The notes under the pieces are model-generated. The model searched no databases. It was not told the DNA's origin and saw nothing but the letters and a program-made list of their open reading frames with translations. A stretch of DNA of 64,000 nt from Mytilisepta virgata (Eukaryota > Mollusca > Bivalvia > Mytilida > Mytilidae), in NCBI GenBank assembly GCA_028015205.1, contig CM051521.1, positions 120,970,614 to 121,034,613 on the forward strand, read 5' to 3'. Shown in pieces: positions 37,416 through 48,043 of this stretch; position 1 is the stretch's first letter, and every line of letters starts with the position of its first letter. The position numbers were made by a program, and so were the translations under genes.

Positions 37416-38453
37416 ATGCCACGTCTGACTCCACAGCAGAGAGAACAGGCCATTGGTCGATTGGATGCTGGGCAATCTGCCAGAGTTATTGCCAACGACT
37501 TCAACTGTGCTGTTCGAACAATTGAACGTCTACGGACACGGTACAATGCAACAAACAGCACAAATGACCGTCCACGGAGTGGTAGACCCCAAGTCACTAC
37601 CCCTAGACAGAATAGAGGCATTGTTCGTCACCATTTGATGAATCGGTTCACCCCAGCTGCCGAAACTGCCAGAAACACTGTTGGAACACATGGACGACCC
37701 ATAAGTGATGATACGGTTCGTCGGCGATTAGCTGCTAGAAACATGAGATGTCGCCGTCCAGCAAGAGGACCTATTCTTACTCCTCGACACCGTCAAGCTC
37801 GTCTTCAGTGGGCCACTCAGCGACAGAATTGGCGAAATCGACAATGGCGTAACATAATCTTCTCTGACGAAAGCCGTTACTGCATTTCAACAGCCGATGG
37901 CAGAACCAGAGTGTGGAGAAGACGCGGGGAACGTTACGAAGACAGCTGCATTCTGGAAACAGAGGCGTGGGGAGGACCTAGCATCATGGTATGGGGTGGA
38001 ATCGGCCTTAACGTTAAACTTGGTCCAGTCATCTTTCAGAACCTTGGCCCAGGCAGAGGAAATGGCGTAACAGCTGCCCGTTACATCGACCAAGTCTTGA
38101 CACCCCATGTTCAGCCCCATTTCGCACGTCATCAAAACAAGACTTTCCAACAGGACAATGCACGTGCGCATACCGCAAGAGCCACAAGAGACTTCCTACA
38201 GCAGAATAACATTAATGTTATGGATTGGCCGGCTTTGAGTCCAGATTTAAACCCTATTGAACATTTATGGGACGAAGTTCAAAGACGGTTGAATAATGAG
38301 CAGCCAAGTCCGACAACTGCAGCTGAACTTTCACAAGCGTTTCAGAGAGTATGGGCACGTATTCCGATGGCGTTTATTAATCGGCTCATCAACTCCATGT
38401 ACCGAAGATGTGCCGCAGTAATTGGTGCCGGTGGAGGACATACACGTTATTAA
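37416..38453 (+). CDS. Tc1 transposase, DD34E, apparently intact
   Basis: This DDE transposase cuts and reinserts its own element at TA sites. The frame is open from 37356, but that ATG lies just before the TATA box. I therefore choose the ATG at 37416, giving 345 residues, close to the usual Tc1 length. Counting from 37416, an N-terminal helix-turn-helix (about residues 1-50, RLTPQQREQAIGRL..SARVIANDF) is followed by a GRPR-like basic motif (RPRSGRP, about 52-58). Next comes the catalytic core with Asp151 (FSDESR), Asp247 (QQDNARAH) and Glu282 (NPIEHLWDEV). Exactly 34 residues separate the last two, the DD34E signature. No stop or frameshift is present. G+C is higher than in the flanks. Overlapping minus-strand frames are shadows of this gene. 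Confidence 0.93.
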   Translation: MPRLTPQQREQAIGRLDAGQSARVIANDFNCAVRTIERLRTRYNATNSTNDRPRSGRPQVTTPRQNRGIVRHHLMNRFTPAAETARNTVGTHGRPISDDTVRRRLAARNMRCRRPARGPILTPRHRQARLQWATQRQNWRNRQWRNIIFSDESRYCISTADGRTRVWRRRGERYEDSCILETEAWGGPSIMVWGGIGLNVKLGPVIFQNLGPGRGNGVTAARYIDQVLTPHVQPHFARHQNKTFQQDNARAHTARATRDFLQQNNINVMDWPALSPDLNPIEHLWDEVQRRLNNEQPSPTTAAELSQAFQRVWARIPMAFINRLINSMYRRCAAVIGAGGGHTRY

Positions 38454-38591
38454 CGGACGTGGGAGCACAGCATTGAAAACATGTGACGTTGCGACAATTG
38501 TGACGTTTTTGTGAACATTGTAACCAAAAGACTGTAAATCATTCATTAAATTTTGTAAAAATTAATTTAAAATATATAAATGTCACTTTGA

Positions 38592-38597
38592 AATAAA
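38592..38597 (+). terminator. Polyadenylation signal of the transposase gene
   Basis: AATAAA lies about 140 bases after the stop codon and just inside the right inverted repeat. Confidence 0.5.
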
Positions 38598-38620
38598 TGT
38601 ATGTGAACATGTCATTTTGT

Positions 38621-38642
38621 GACGTTTCTTTTGCGGTTCAGT
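38621..38642 (-). repeat. Right terminal inverted repeat of the Tc1 element
   Basis: Exact inverted match to 37105-37126. Confidence 0.95.
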
Positions 38643-38643
38643 G

Positions 38644-39240
38644 TAATATAGATGATAAAATAAACAACAACATACAGCATGAACTCTTGACCGATACGGA
38701 ACTAATTTTCTCAATTCCTGTGATAGCTTTATACAGTCACCTTCTTCAGACAAAAATTCAATATTTAGATTAAATATAATTTTTAAGTGATTGAGCGGTT
38801 ATTCAAATTCAAACATAGGGTAGATTTTACAATTTTTTTTAAATAACTCTTTCTTAAAGTTGAGTTTTGTATACATTTCGAGAAGAAGTGATATTCATCG
38901 TCAATTTAATCATTGCACAATATGCATAATCTGTGTTCCGTAGGGATATTTTTATTTTTATAACGTCCATACAGTTTCAATTAGCAAGGACTGGTCACTG
39001 ACTCTGAATTTAGAAATCAATTGCCATGTTTGAAAATTAATAGATTTAATAAAAGTCTTCCAACCTCAATTCTGATAACTATACAAAAATAGCCATCTGT
39101 AATGGAAGAGATCTTACTTAGAACATTTTCCTTGTAAGTCTCTGAAACAGACATGTTCAGTCTGTTTTTCGAAGAATATTCAACAGTTTTAAAACGCTTA
39201 TTATTTCATAAATCTTCTGTGCCATTGTTTCGTTTTCCGT
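38644..39240 (-). pseudogene. LINE C-terminal fragment interrupted by the Tc1 element
   Basis: The minus strand, read across stops and frame slips, gives SLLIETVW, then a basic stretch, then DEYHFLLEMYTKLNFKKELF. This is the same IETGR..C..C..DEYH tail seen at 32225-32450. It is followed by a short 3' part that runs into the Tc1 right end and continues at 37103-37046. The order implies LINE first, Tc1 later. Confidence 0.6.
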
Positions 39241-39517
39241 ATTTCTTCACACTGAATACAAAACAAGATTAAAACAAGATTTGTCCAAATGTGTATCATA
39301 CCCAACATCATGGAATTATAGTTTACTACAATGTTTATACCCTCATTATTGTATAAATGGGGATAAATTCACAGGACCACTTTAAAGATATCATGAGCGT
39401 TTTGCTTTACAATATAGTGGTCTGTTTAATGTAATTTGAACCGGATTATAAGCTTAAAAAATCAATAAGCCACTACACATTAGACAATGGAGGAACGCAC
39501 GAATAACACAACCTATA
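39241..39517. other. Spacer, nothing recognised
   Basis: AT-rich sequence between two LINE fragments. Confidence 0.4.
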
Positions 39518-40270
39518 TTCAATTTAATTCAATTCAATGTGTTTATTAGAAAGATCACATAAGAGGCACTTATTAAAATATAATACATCAAATAAACATA
39601 GCATACATCGATAAACGTAATCAGAATCCAGCATGAAACTATTCGGGATGATTATAGGGGTACCTATAAAGAGTTGACATTGTATGCACAGTCGGGTGAT
39701 CCATCTCTTCAAAGGCTTAATCTTTCATTGGGTGGGATTTTACGTCTCAAATATCTCCCAGTCTCAATAGCTAGGGAGTGTGCACTTATTTTCAGTTTAA
39801 TTATTTTCTTTCTAAGTTCTTTTTTTAATAGTAAAACTTAAATATTCTTGCATTTTGAACTCACAGAAACTTTCACTATTAAATTTAAGAATACCAGAGG
39901 GTGCTTCTTGTATTTTCGAGAATAGAGATTTCATTTTAGATTTGTAAATATCTTCCCTGCTTATCTTACATGCTTGTCTTAAAAATTTGTTTTGATATAC
40001 CTAGGGATGTGATGTTCATTGTTTCAGACAGTTTAATTAAGTATTCTGACCACGAGTTTTCTTTAGCCGAAAGTAATTTATCAACTTCAAAAGCACCTTT
40101 AAGAATAATAAGAAGGTCATTTTTCTGTTCATCAATATCAAATAATCGAAATAATATCCATACATATCTAGTGGAACCAAAGATGTCTCGACAGCGTGTA
40201 TCCCTTTTCGGGAACGACAAAATAATTTCAATACTAAACTTTGAACGATGTTATTCTGATTATTAATAGT
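39518..40270 (-). pseudogene. Third LINE 3' fragment with ATTGA tail
   Basis: On the minus strand a frame at 40220-39966 gives KGAFEVDKLLSAKENSWSEY and LIKLSETMNIT. After breaks the text continues as FCEFKMQEYLSFTIKKELRK and HSLAIETGRYLRRKIPPNER, matching the C-terminal tail of LINE polyproteins. The 3' end is AATAAACACATTGAATTGAA, a short-repeat tail of ATTGA steps. The fragment is 5'-truncated and has several disruptions. Confidence 0.7.
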
Positions 40271-40517
40271 CATTTGACTCATAAAATGAATTACCCATCG
40301 TACCAATGTGTGCATCAAAATTATAATAATTGTTTTTTTAAATAAAATTTAAAATCAAGACGGATGTTGGATTGACATACTTCAGAAACCAACCAACGTA
40401 GTACTGGAAAACAAAACAAAAAAACAAATGAGCAACATTTCAACTCCCGATCTCTTCAAAGGTAGGTTATAAAGTTTTCATCAGTGAGCCAAAGTCTCGC
40501 ACCCTATGCGTGTCTCC

Positions 40518-40519
<2 letters not shown>

Positions 40520-40560
<41 letters not shown>
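40520..40560. repeat. Run of 41 T
   Basis: An uninterrupted T homopolymer. On the minus strand it would be a poly(A), but no retrocopy is recognisable beside it. Confidence 0.9.
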
Positions 40561-40561
<1 letters not shown>

Positions 40562-40599
40562 TTGTTGCTTTAAAATATTCATCTTGGATTACGTCAATA

Positions 40600-42064
40600 G
40601 TTGTTTAAAAACCACAACTAGAATCCAGAAACAATAACGTATCATGTTACTTAGCAACTATAATAAATCGACCAACATTTAGAATCACTATCTCATAAGA
40701 AAACAAGATTACAAACCTTAGAGTACAAAAAGTCTGCAGTGGCTGAGGTTCAGAATATGCTCCATTTCACTGTAAAACTAATTCGTACTTGGTGGTCTCG
40801 TGCAAAGTTTGGTGGTATATCCTCACAGGATTGAATGGAAATAAGCAATGGTTTAAAGTTTTTTGACGACTTGGGACCCCTGCGTCATAAAGACTATATG
40901 AATGAAGAATCTTATATAATATATTATTTCTAGATAGCAACATGCATATAGCTTAATATTATTTAAAGTAAATTACTGTCATTAAGATTATAGATTAATA
41001 ATTGAATGTAGACGGTCTTTGTTGATTCATAGAAAATAATCATACGGCTTCTTTAGGGAATATTGTGATGATTGGTTATAATACAATTGATGCATGTTAT
41101 AGTGCACTACAGGGTTTTAAACAATATTCATATCATATGATGCGTGAGCTGTTTCCACATTTATGTCATATAAAATTTATAAAACATGTATCATCCGTAC
41201 ATGTATCTATAATACTTTAAAGATAATATTTGTATTACTTACATTTTCTTTGATAGAATTAAACGGGGAATTTTTCATATAAAGCAACTGTATAATATAA
41301 ACGTTTTCCTTCTATCGTGAACGGCTGTTTAAATTTTTATGATGCATATTTGATAAGTAATCATATTAAATAGAACTAGACATAATATTGTATACATACA
41401 GGTTGAACTTTAATAAACTACAAAATGGAAAAAGGAAAGGTCAACAATGACATACCAATCCATCAAATCAACCCGACTGACAGAACTCCGGACAAAAAAT
41501 AACATTAAAGAGGACAAAACACAAACATTAACAAAACAGAGAGTCAGCAGACTTGGTACCAGCCTGTATTCCGAATAGGAACGGTAAAAGTGAACTATGT
41601 GATACCAAAATCTAGAGAAAAAATATAGTGACATAGGAGGTATAAAAAAGCAGAAGGATAACCAAAGAAATTTAGTTCATAAAAAACTAAAGGAAACAAG
41701 ACATGTAACACAAAGAACTGAAGTATTTGCACTGTAACAAATATGAATTTCCGCAAATGAGTCAATGGTCAATGCCAAATATGGGTATAAGTGTCAAGAA
41801 GCAGAAAGATAGAGTTTAAATTCCATTAGATTACAATCTAAAGACAAGATTCATGGACACGGTAACACAGAGAATAAATGTTATATAGACATAACAAAAG
41901 GAAAATAAAAATACCACTTGAAAACCAAAGATAATCAGAACAAGACAACGCAAGAACTTAAGCACTAATGATGAGAGTTTCTACAAAACAAAAACAAAAA
42001 ACGAAACCTGGAATAGGTGCTCTGGAATTTGAGCATATACTACTCTGTATACCGGATAAAGGTT
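40600..42064. other. Non-coding stretch, nothing recognised
   Basis: A stretch at about 41410-41980 is A-rich and contains several GAACAAGACA-like words reminiscent of mussel repeats, but no boundary could be set. Confidence 0.4.
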
Positions 42065-42145
42065 AATTAGAATGGAGAATGGAAACGGGGAATGTGTCAA
42101 AGAGACAACAACCCGACCAGAGATCAGAAAACAGCTCAAAATTGT
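42065..42145 (+). repeat. Mussel-type interspersed repeat
   Basis: ATGGAAACGGGGAATGTGTC followed by AAAGAGACAACAACCCGACC and AGAGATCAGAAAACAGC is a phrase I associate with a very common Mytilus repeat. This is recalled and not searched. It is one of the reasons for assigning the window to a mussel-like bivalve. Confidence 0.6.
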
Positions 42146-42537
42146 ATTCAACAAAAAACGTGTTTGAGTTTTTTTTTTTTTTTTTTGTTTGTTTGTTCTA
42201 ACGGCTTGACTGTGATACCCTTAGGTACTGGAGTTACCTGGAAAAGACAAAATAAATTGGTGAGGCAGACACTCTTTACTATAAGTTAGTCTAACATTTT
42301 AACAGTAAATGTTTAATTTTCAAATCCATAACTATACCTGATTTCTTCAAAGCGCATTGCTTATACCCTTGTATATCTTGGTACACATTCAGTTGCACTG
42401 CAAAACAAACCACAGCTTACGATAGAATATAATGCTAAGAATACAGAAAAATCAAAACTCCGTTTATAAATAAATATATAACTAAAGATTTTAAACAAGG
42501 TCTTAACACAAACTTCCGCAAAAACCTAAAGTAATAT

Positions 42538-42600
42538 CAGGTGCTCTTGAAGTGTAAACATATCCTGCTTCGCACCCGTTGCACTTCTCGGTATTTAAAT
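42538..42600 (-). repeat. Mussel-type repeat fragment
   Basis: CAGGTGCTCTTGAAGTGTAA and CCTGCTTCGCACCCGTTGCA are the reverse of the motif order at 62200-62290. The CCTGCTTCGCACCCGTTG block is repeated at 44498-44521. Confidence 0.55.
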
Positions 42601-42799
42601 CCAGTAGCATGGAGGTGTAGAAGGTGTGAATGTCTATGCCGAGGGCAAACTATTTTTGTATTAATTATAACATTGAAATATTTTGAAGATCAACCAATTC
42701 GTGATGGAGACCATAAAACTGTGCAGTCTCTAAGGTAGTCCTGATTTAGTACAAGTTTTTAGACAGTGAGGATGTGAACTGGAAAATATTTAAAAATTT

Positions 42800-43500
42800 A
42801 AACAAACAAACTTGAATTACCATCAACTTTTAGGATGTTGAATTTATATTTGGATTCCAATGAGAAAAAATGAAAGGTGTATTATTTTCTAGTCTATAAT
42901 AGTTTCACATTTAAACAGTCGTTGAGAAAAAGTGTTCAGTTGGTCTGTATTCTAAAAAATGATTTTACTCCAAGTTGAGTGATGCCATTTCAAGATGTCA
43001 ACCCAAAAGGTTTAAATAAAAATGCCGTTTATCTGAGTGAAGTCGGGCTTTTTATCTTCCAAAAGTATCGTTTATATTATGATTCAAGAAAAGTATGAAT
43101 GCAAGGTTGTATCGTACCTTGTCCTTCGCTTTATTATAATCTAATCTTATCTTTTCATTGGGAACCAATGCTTTCGGTCAATGGCCTCATTTAGTAGAAC
43201 ACTAGGAAGGTTCTAAGTACCTGGGTAACAAATTATACTGTATGAATCTGTCTCAGATGCACCTAAAATGAAATTGAGGATGAGAAATATTTTTTTATTT
43301 GTTTGTAATAGATTCATTTAGAAAGGGAGAATCTTTTTCTGAATATTATTAAGACTTGTAAAAATTTTGCTTCATTAGAAAATAAGAATAAGCTATGTTA
43401 ATGATCACTGAAAATTTGGAAGTTTTAATTTGTCTATCAGAATACATTAAAAAAATGAAATGTAAATGGTTGACTACCGATTAAATAAAATTTAATCTAT
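42800..43500. other. Non-coding stretch, nothing recognised
   Basis: No gene, tandem array or inverted ends were seen. Confidence 0.4.
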
Positions 43501-43519
43501 GATAATTTTGATATTCATT

Positions 43520-43815
43520 ATTATCAATCCATGTTCCAGATATTTGAGTGCACTTTGGGACTCTTGATTTACTGTGCTTATTTTTCTGCATTTGGCACGA
43601 GGAGAACCTTTATGTTCTTGTGCATTGTCCCTTTTTTTGCCTTTTGCAGTTGAATGAACATCAACTTAAATTTACTCATGTGATGCAATGAATATGTTTA
43701 TGTTATACTTTATAGTTACTTGTAATTTCATGTAATAATCAATTTGTTTATGTACTTGTCTATTGTACAACATGCCCAATGTGGGCCCTTGATTTGGTGA
43801 CTAAATCTATCTATC
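43520..43815 (+). mobile_element. LINE 3' untranslated end with CTAT tail
   Basis: The plus strand ends GCCCAATGTGGGCCCTTGAT, TTGGTGACTAAAT and then CTATCTATCTATACA. A short-repeat tail after a G+C-richer hairpin-like block (CCCAATGTGGG) is the usual end of CR1-like LINEs. The sequence upstream, with GCACGAGGAG and TTGTGCATTGTCCC, would be the end of the coding part or the 3' region. Confidence 0.55.
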
Positions 43816-44088
43816 TATACAATATGGCCTCGGTATGAAAAGAAAGACAACTCTAATCCAACGAATTTTGTTATCTAAAGAAAGGCAAGGGTGTGTCTAT
43901 TTATGTTGTCAATATATCTTCTTATCTGTACTACAGTAATGTTACATTAATATAAAAAAAAAGAATTGTAGAAGCGGTATACAATAATATGTGTTAAGCC
44001 ATGTATTTAGATCTTATTTTGAATTTGCTCCATAACGTTTTGTGTTATTTTTTCGGCTGAACACAACAGGTAAGTCGTAAATCGACGG

Positions 44089-44211
44089 AATTTTCCAAGG
44101 CCCCATGGTACTCATATTCCACATGTTGTAATTTTCCAAGGCCCCATGGTACTCATATTCCACATGTTGTAATTTTCCAAGGCCCCATGGTACTCATATT
44201 CCACATGTTGT
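44089..44211. repeat. 41-bp tandem repeat, three exact copies
   Basis: The unit AATTTTCCAAGGCCCCATGG plus TACTCATATTCCACATGTTGT occurs three times without a difference. The minus-strand open frame across it is a product of the repeat. Confidence 0.95.
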
Positions 44212-44489
44212 TTATTTACTTTGGAGTAAATTTGTATAATTTCAGAATTATGGGGTTTTCGGTTAGATTTCTTACCAATCCTATTATATGGGACCATTAA
44301 TGGTTTGTTGAGCACATGTACAACAATCTCTTTTCTACTTTTCGGATTCAGTTTCTGTACCCTAATTAAGTAATTACTGTTATAATTCGTCTTTTTTATT
44401 ATGCATATTTAATATCTGATTATCAAATAGATCCGGACATTATATGTCTATAATATTGTAATAATCTGTAGTCTGAACATATACGGTAA

Positions 44490-44530
44490 GCATTTCCTGC
44501 TTCGCACCCGTTGTACTTCTCAGTAGTCAA
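44490..44530 (-). repeat. Mussel-type repeat fragment
   Basis: CCTGCTTCGCACCCGTTGTA followed by CTTCTCAGTA is shared with 42567-42594. Confidence 0.5.
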
Positions 44531-47105
44531 AACCACAGAGTGTACAAAAACTCTTTGAAAACTACATTTTGTACAGGTAAACCTAATTCTACCAGCGGCA
44601 CTAATTTTATTACTTTAGTGCATTCTAAAATATCTTATAATTATTCTATGTATAATGAAGATCTGTAACTTCTTTCAATTCCAAGGCAGTTAATACTGCA
44701 GAGCAGAGTTATAGTGACGAATTGGTCAGTATTGCAATTTATTTTTGCGAATATATATGTATCATCATCATTTTTTTTTTTTAATTTTACTGTCAGACAT
44801 GTTTTTTTTCAAAATGAAACTTTTAATCGTTTTTCAGTGATATTCCACATTTACTGCAGTCAATTTGGTGTATTGTAATTTCTTATCTTATCTATACATA
44901 ATCTATCGTTTAAAATAAAATAACACACACAAACAGGTTTTATAAGCTTACACCCTCATGTTATTTCCTTATAAAGTTGAAAAGAATTGTACAACCATAT
45001 TAGATCAGATAGGTGGTAATTCCTTATGGTTCTGTTTAGTCATGATATCTTGAGACTTGTTTCGAAAGGGAAACCTATAATTGAAAAAAATAATCTTCAT
45101 TTCATACAGGTATTAAAGACATATGTGTATAAGGAAATATTTTGGACATTAGTATTTGAACTTCTCGTAAAGAATTAACTTTTTTATGATCTTTTATGGT
45201 AATGATGTATTAACTTGTAATAATAATAACGCGCGGATTGAATACATTTTTGTAAATAAGGGCTATTAAAAAAGAGATGAATTTTATTGTGGCGTTAAAT
45301 GATAATTAATCAAACCTACATTAATGTATATTCAATTTAACTGATAAAAAAAGAAATGCCCATCGTAAGAATGGAATTTAGGTATTTTAGTTTATTTTAC
45401 ACATAAAACATGTATGTTCTGACTTTATCTTGATATCAGAAAAAGCCTTATGATATTATCATCTTATACCATGTATATGACTGTACATATACTTCCTGTG
45501 TGACAGAGACCGCATCAGGACATTTTTTATTAGGCTTAGCTTGTGAACGATTAAGAATTCAATTATTTGAGAATCATTCAAACTTTAAAAAAAACTGACC
45601 AGACCTGATTTTATGCACCAAACAGAGTTTTACTGAAATAATTTCGCAGCTTCAGTTAACCAGCCTACCTTAATCTAAACATAATAAAAAATGTTATTAT
45701 AATTGACGATCAGATACACTAATTCATAGTGAACATATATTGTTAAAATGTGTAGTAGGTACAAAAAGACTTTATACTCAATGTAACATTATTCGCATTG
45801 CAATAGTTTGTCATGGTTAAGAAGATTCACACTGTTATCTACTAGAAAGGTAGGTCTAAGATAATTAATATCAAAATGTTCAATTTAACGAATGGAGCTT
45901 TAGTATTATACATCAGAACAATAAAAAAACATAATTATATTCCACCTTATTATTTTAAACGGACAGAAATACATAAATTAGCAATGTTCTATGTTCGATT
46001 AAGTTTGGAAAATTTGCGTAATAGAACGTTTGCTGTTACCACTCAATGGATGCATCTGCTGCCGAATTCAAGTCAACGTTGTAATCGCCAGCTTCATTGT
46101 CAGTATTTCCTTACAAGCATTAAATCGATGCTTAAATTTATTAAAAGTTTTGGGAAAATGTGTAATTTTCTCAGGCGTACCTCTTATCTTAGATGTTTTT
46201 TGTCTTTAACATTGTTGGTTATTTTAGATTTGTATATCGGATCCACAACATTTATCTAGTTATTGTTTCAGATCTACTTTTAATAATTATCTGTGCTCTG
46301 CTGATGTATATGAACAAATAATTATAAAATAAGCCAGTATTTATTTCCTAAAACAATTATCCTTCCATTTATATTTTTTTCTTTCCTTTGACATCCACTA
46401 TTATGTTATTGTTATATACCCTTAGTCAATTACATGTAATTAATATCCTACTTTTGAGATATATACTCATTATTTATTTAACTATGATTCTTCATAGGGA
46501 AACGAATTAATATAAGTTTTTTTTAACACTTGTTTTCGAATTACATTAATTAATTCTTACATATGTTTAATTGTGTTGTATGATATCATGACTTGATTAA
46601 TAAAATATGTTTACACTAAAACAAACTGGAATTTCGTTAATATTCAGTAGTCTACAATTTCTTGGCTTGGAATGAATAGCTTGGTAAGATGTAACTTCAA
46701 GTAATTACTGTTCCTAAATGACATGAAACAATACACATTTAAGTAATCTTAACCTACTTTTGAAATAATATGTCTGGTTGTTGTCTCCTCGGCGTTTATT
46801 GCACTTCTCCATTTACTCACATGTACATTTACTAAAATAAACCGTATCTTTTCGTAGTCAAGTCTATCTACATATATAGACAATTTATAAACTCATAAAA
46901 ACTGTTATTATGACAGAACACGTATATTAATTGATATAAAACTGAACAGATATTGCTAAATAATTTGTATGATGGAAAAAAACATTATTTGTCATAATAT
47001 ATTACTTTTTCAAGTATTTCAACTTCCAAATATAGCGATATGTGTTAATATATACTCAACAGGTAAGTCTGAAGTTGTTTTATTTTATCAAAAAATATTA
47101 AATTC
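44531..47105. other. Mostly non-coding, one unassigned open frame
   Basis: Apart from the 127-codon frame described separately, no feature was recognised. Confidence 0.4.
45876..46259 (+). CDS. Unassigned 127-codon open frame, probably not a gene
   Basis: The frame is long for this AT-rich DNA and its product has a basic, hydrophobic composition ending in a membrane-like stretch (FLSLTLLVILDLYIG). I know no matching family. The minus strand of the G+C-richer centre (46040-46120) also reads as a plausible protein piece, so the signal may come from an old element on the other strand. No promoter or splice context is seen. Confidence 0.15.
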   Translation: MFNLTNGALVLYIRTIKKHNYIPPYYFKRTEIHKLAMFYVRLSLENLRNRTFAVTTQWMHLLPNSSQRCNRQLHCQYFLTSIKSMLKFIKSFGKMCNFLRRTSYLRCFLSLTLLVILDLYIGSTTFI

Positions 47106-47140
47106 TACAGAGCCCTGTTTGTCTCACCGAGATAATAAAT

Positions 47141-47400
47141 TGAAAAGTCCAGCGCTAAAGATTTAATGTCCAGCGCTGCAGATTTAAAGTCCAACGTTGT
47201 AGATTTAAAGTACAGCGCTGTAGATTCAAAGTCCAGCGCTGTAGATTTAAAGTCCAGCGATGTAGATTCAAATTCCAGCGCTGTAGATTTAAAGTCCAGC
47301 GCTGTACATTGAAAGTCCAGCTCTGGAGATATAAAGTTCAGCGCTGAAGATTTGATTAATGTCCAGCGCTGGAGGTTGAAAGTTCAGCGCTGGAGATTCA
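47141..47400 (+). repeat. Left iteron array (about 13 x 21 bp)
   Basis: Repeated AGTCCAGCGCTGTAGATTTA with sporadic substitutions. Each iteron holds the palindrome AGCGCT. Confidence 0.9.
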
Positions 47401-47649
47401 AAAGGGATAATACAGTGCGATAACAAGCCGTACATCTTTATATTGGTTGGTGATTTTGAGAAATATGCTGGGATATATTTTGAACGTAGTGTTGCCAATG
47501 TTGGATTGTTACAAATAAATAGATAATGAAATTCATTACCGATTGATTTTCACAATGTTTAAAAGTATGAAGTCCGGCAAAGTTTTTAACAGCTTGAAAG
47601 ATATACACCATAGCTTTTATTTCACCTAGGGGTTAGGTGGGTTAACGCC

Positions 47650-47730
47650 TACAGCGCTGGACTTTAAATCTACAGCGCTGGACTTTGAATCTACAGCGCT
47701 GGATTTTAAATCTGCAGCGCTGGACTTTTC
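47650..47730 (-). repeat. Right iteron array (4 x 21 bp), inverted
   Basis: ACAGCGCTGGACTTTAAATC repeated four times, the complement of the left array. Confidence 0.9.
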
Positions 47731-48012
47731 AAATTACAATTTATTATCTCTGTGAGACCAACAGAGCCCCGTAAAATTCACTAATATAATTCAAGTTTAA
47801 AAGATGGTTTACTTTTCGTGGACACCTCAAAATAGGGAACTTATTCTTCCTTGGTGTTAACTTTTAACTGATTTATCTGGGTTCAGGGAGTCCACTCTAT
47901 TGAACACCAAATGTCAACAACATTCTCCATCCGTAGCTCAACAAATAGCAGTTAGGTACACACGGAAAATGGTAATATAAAGTTTGTATGTTGTAAAATT
48001 ATTTAGACCGAA

Positions 48013-48016
<4 letters not shown>

Positions 48017-48043
<27 letters not shown>
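48017..48043. repeat. AT dinucleotide microsatellite
   Basis: Thirteen AT steps without interruption. Confidence 0.95.

Larger units (their letters stand above)
37104..38643 (+). mobile_element. Complete Tc1-type transposon (1.54 kb)
   Basis: The inverted ends are 22 bp and perfect: ACTGAACCGCAAAAGAAACG followed by TC at 37105-37126, and the complement at 38621-38642. One further base and a TA dinucleotide (37102-37103 and 38644-38645) lie outside each end, as expected for Tc1/mariner insertion at TA. Between the ends are a TATA box, one uninterrupted transposase gene and an AATAAA signal. Perfect ends and an open gene suggest a young copy. It has inserted into a LINE 3' fragment. Confidence 0.95.
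47108..47771. mobile_element. Transposon with long inverted ends made of 21-bp iterons
   Basis: The outer 37 bases are inverted copies with about five differences (left CAGAGCCCTGTTTGTCTCAC, right the complement of CGGGGCTCTGTTGGTCTCAC). Both run into GAGATAATAAATTG and then GAAAAGTCCAGCGCT. TA borders both ends (47106-47107 and 47772-47773). Inside the left end about 13 iterons of 21 bp with core TCCAGCGCTGTAGATTTAAA stand head to tail. Inside the right end four iterons stand in the opposite orientation. The 240-bp centre has no transposase, so the element is non-autonomous. TA borders suggest the Tc1/mariner group, but the terminal bases are not diagnostic. Confidence 0.85.

Noticed and set aside
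37220..38546. Several open frames on the minus strand and in other frames of the Tc1 element
   Set aside because: They overlap the transposase, whose DD34E core is complete. The others have no motifs.
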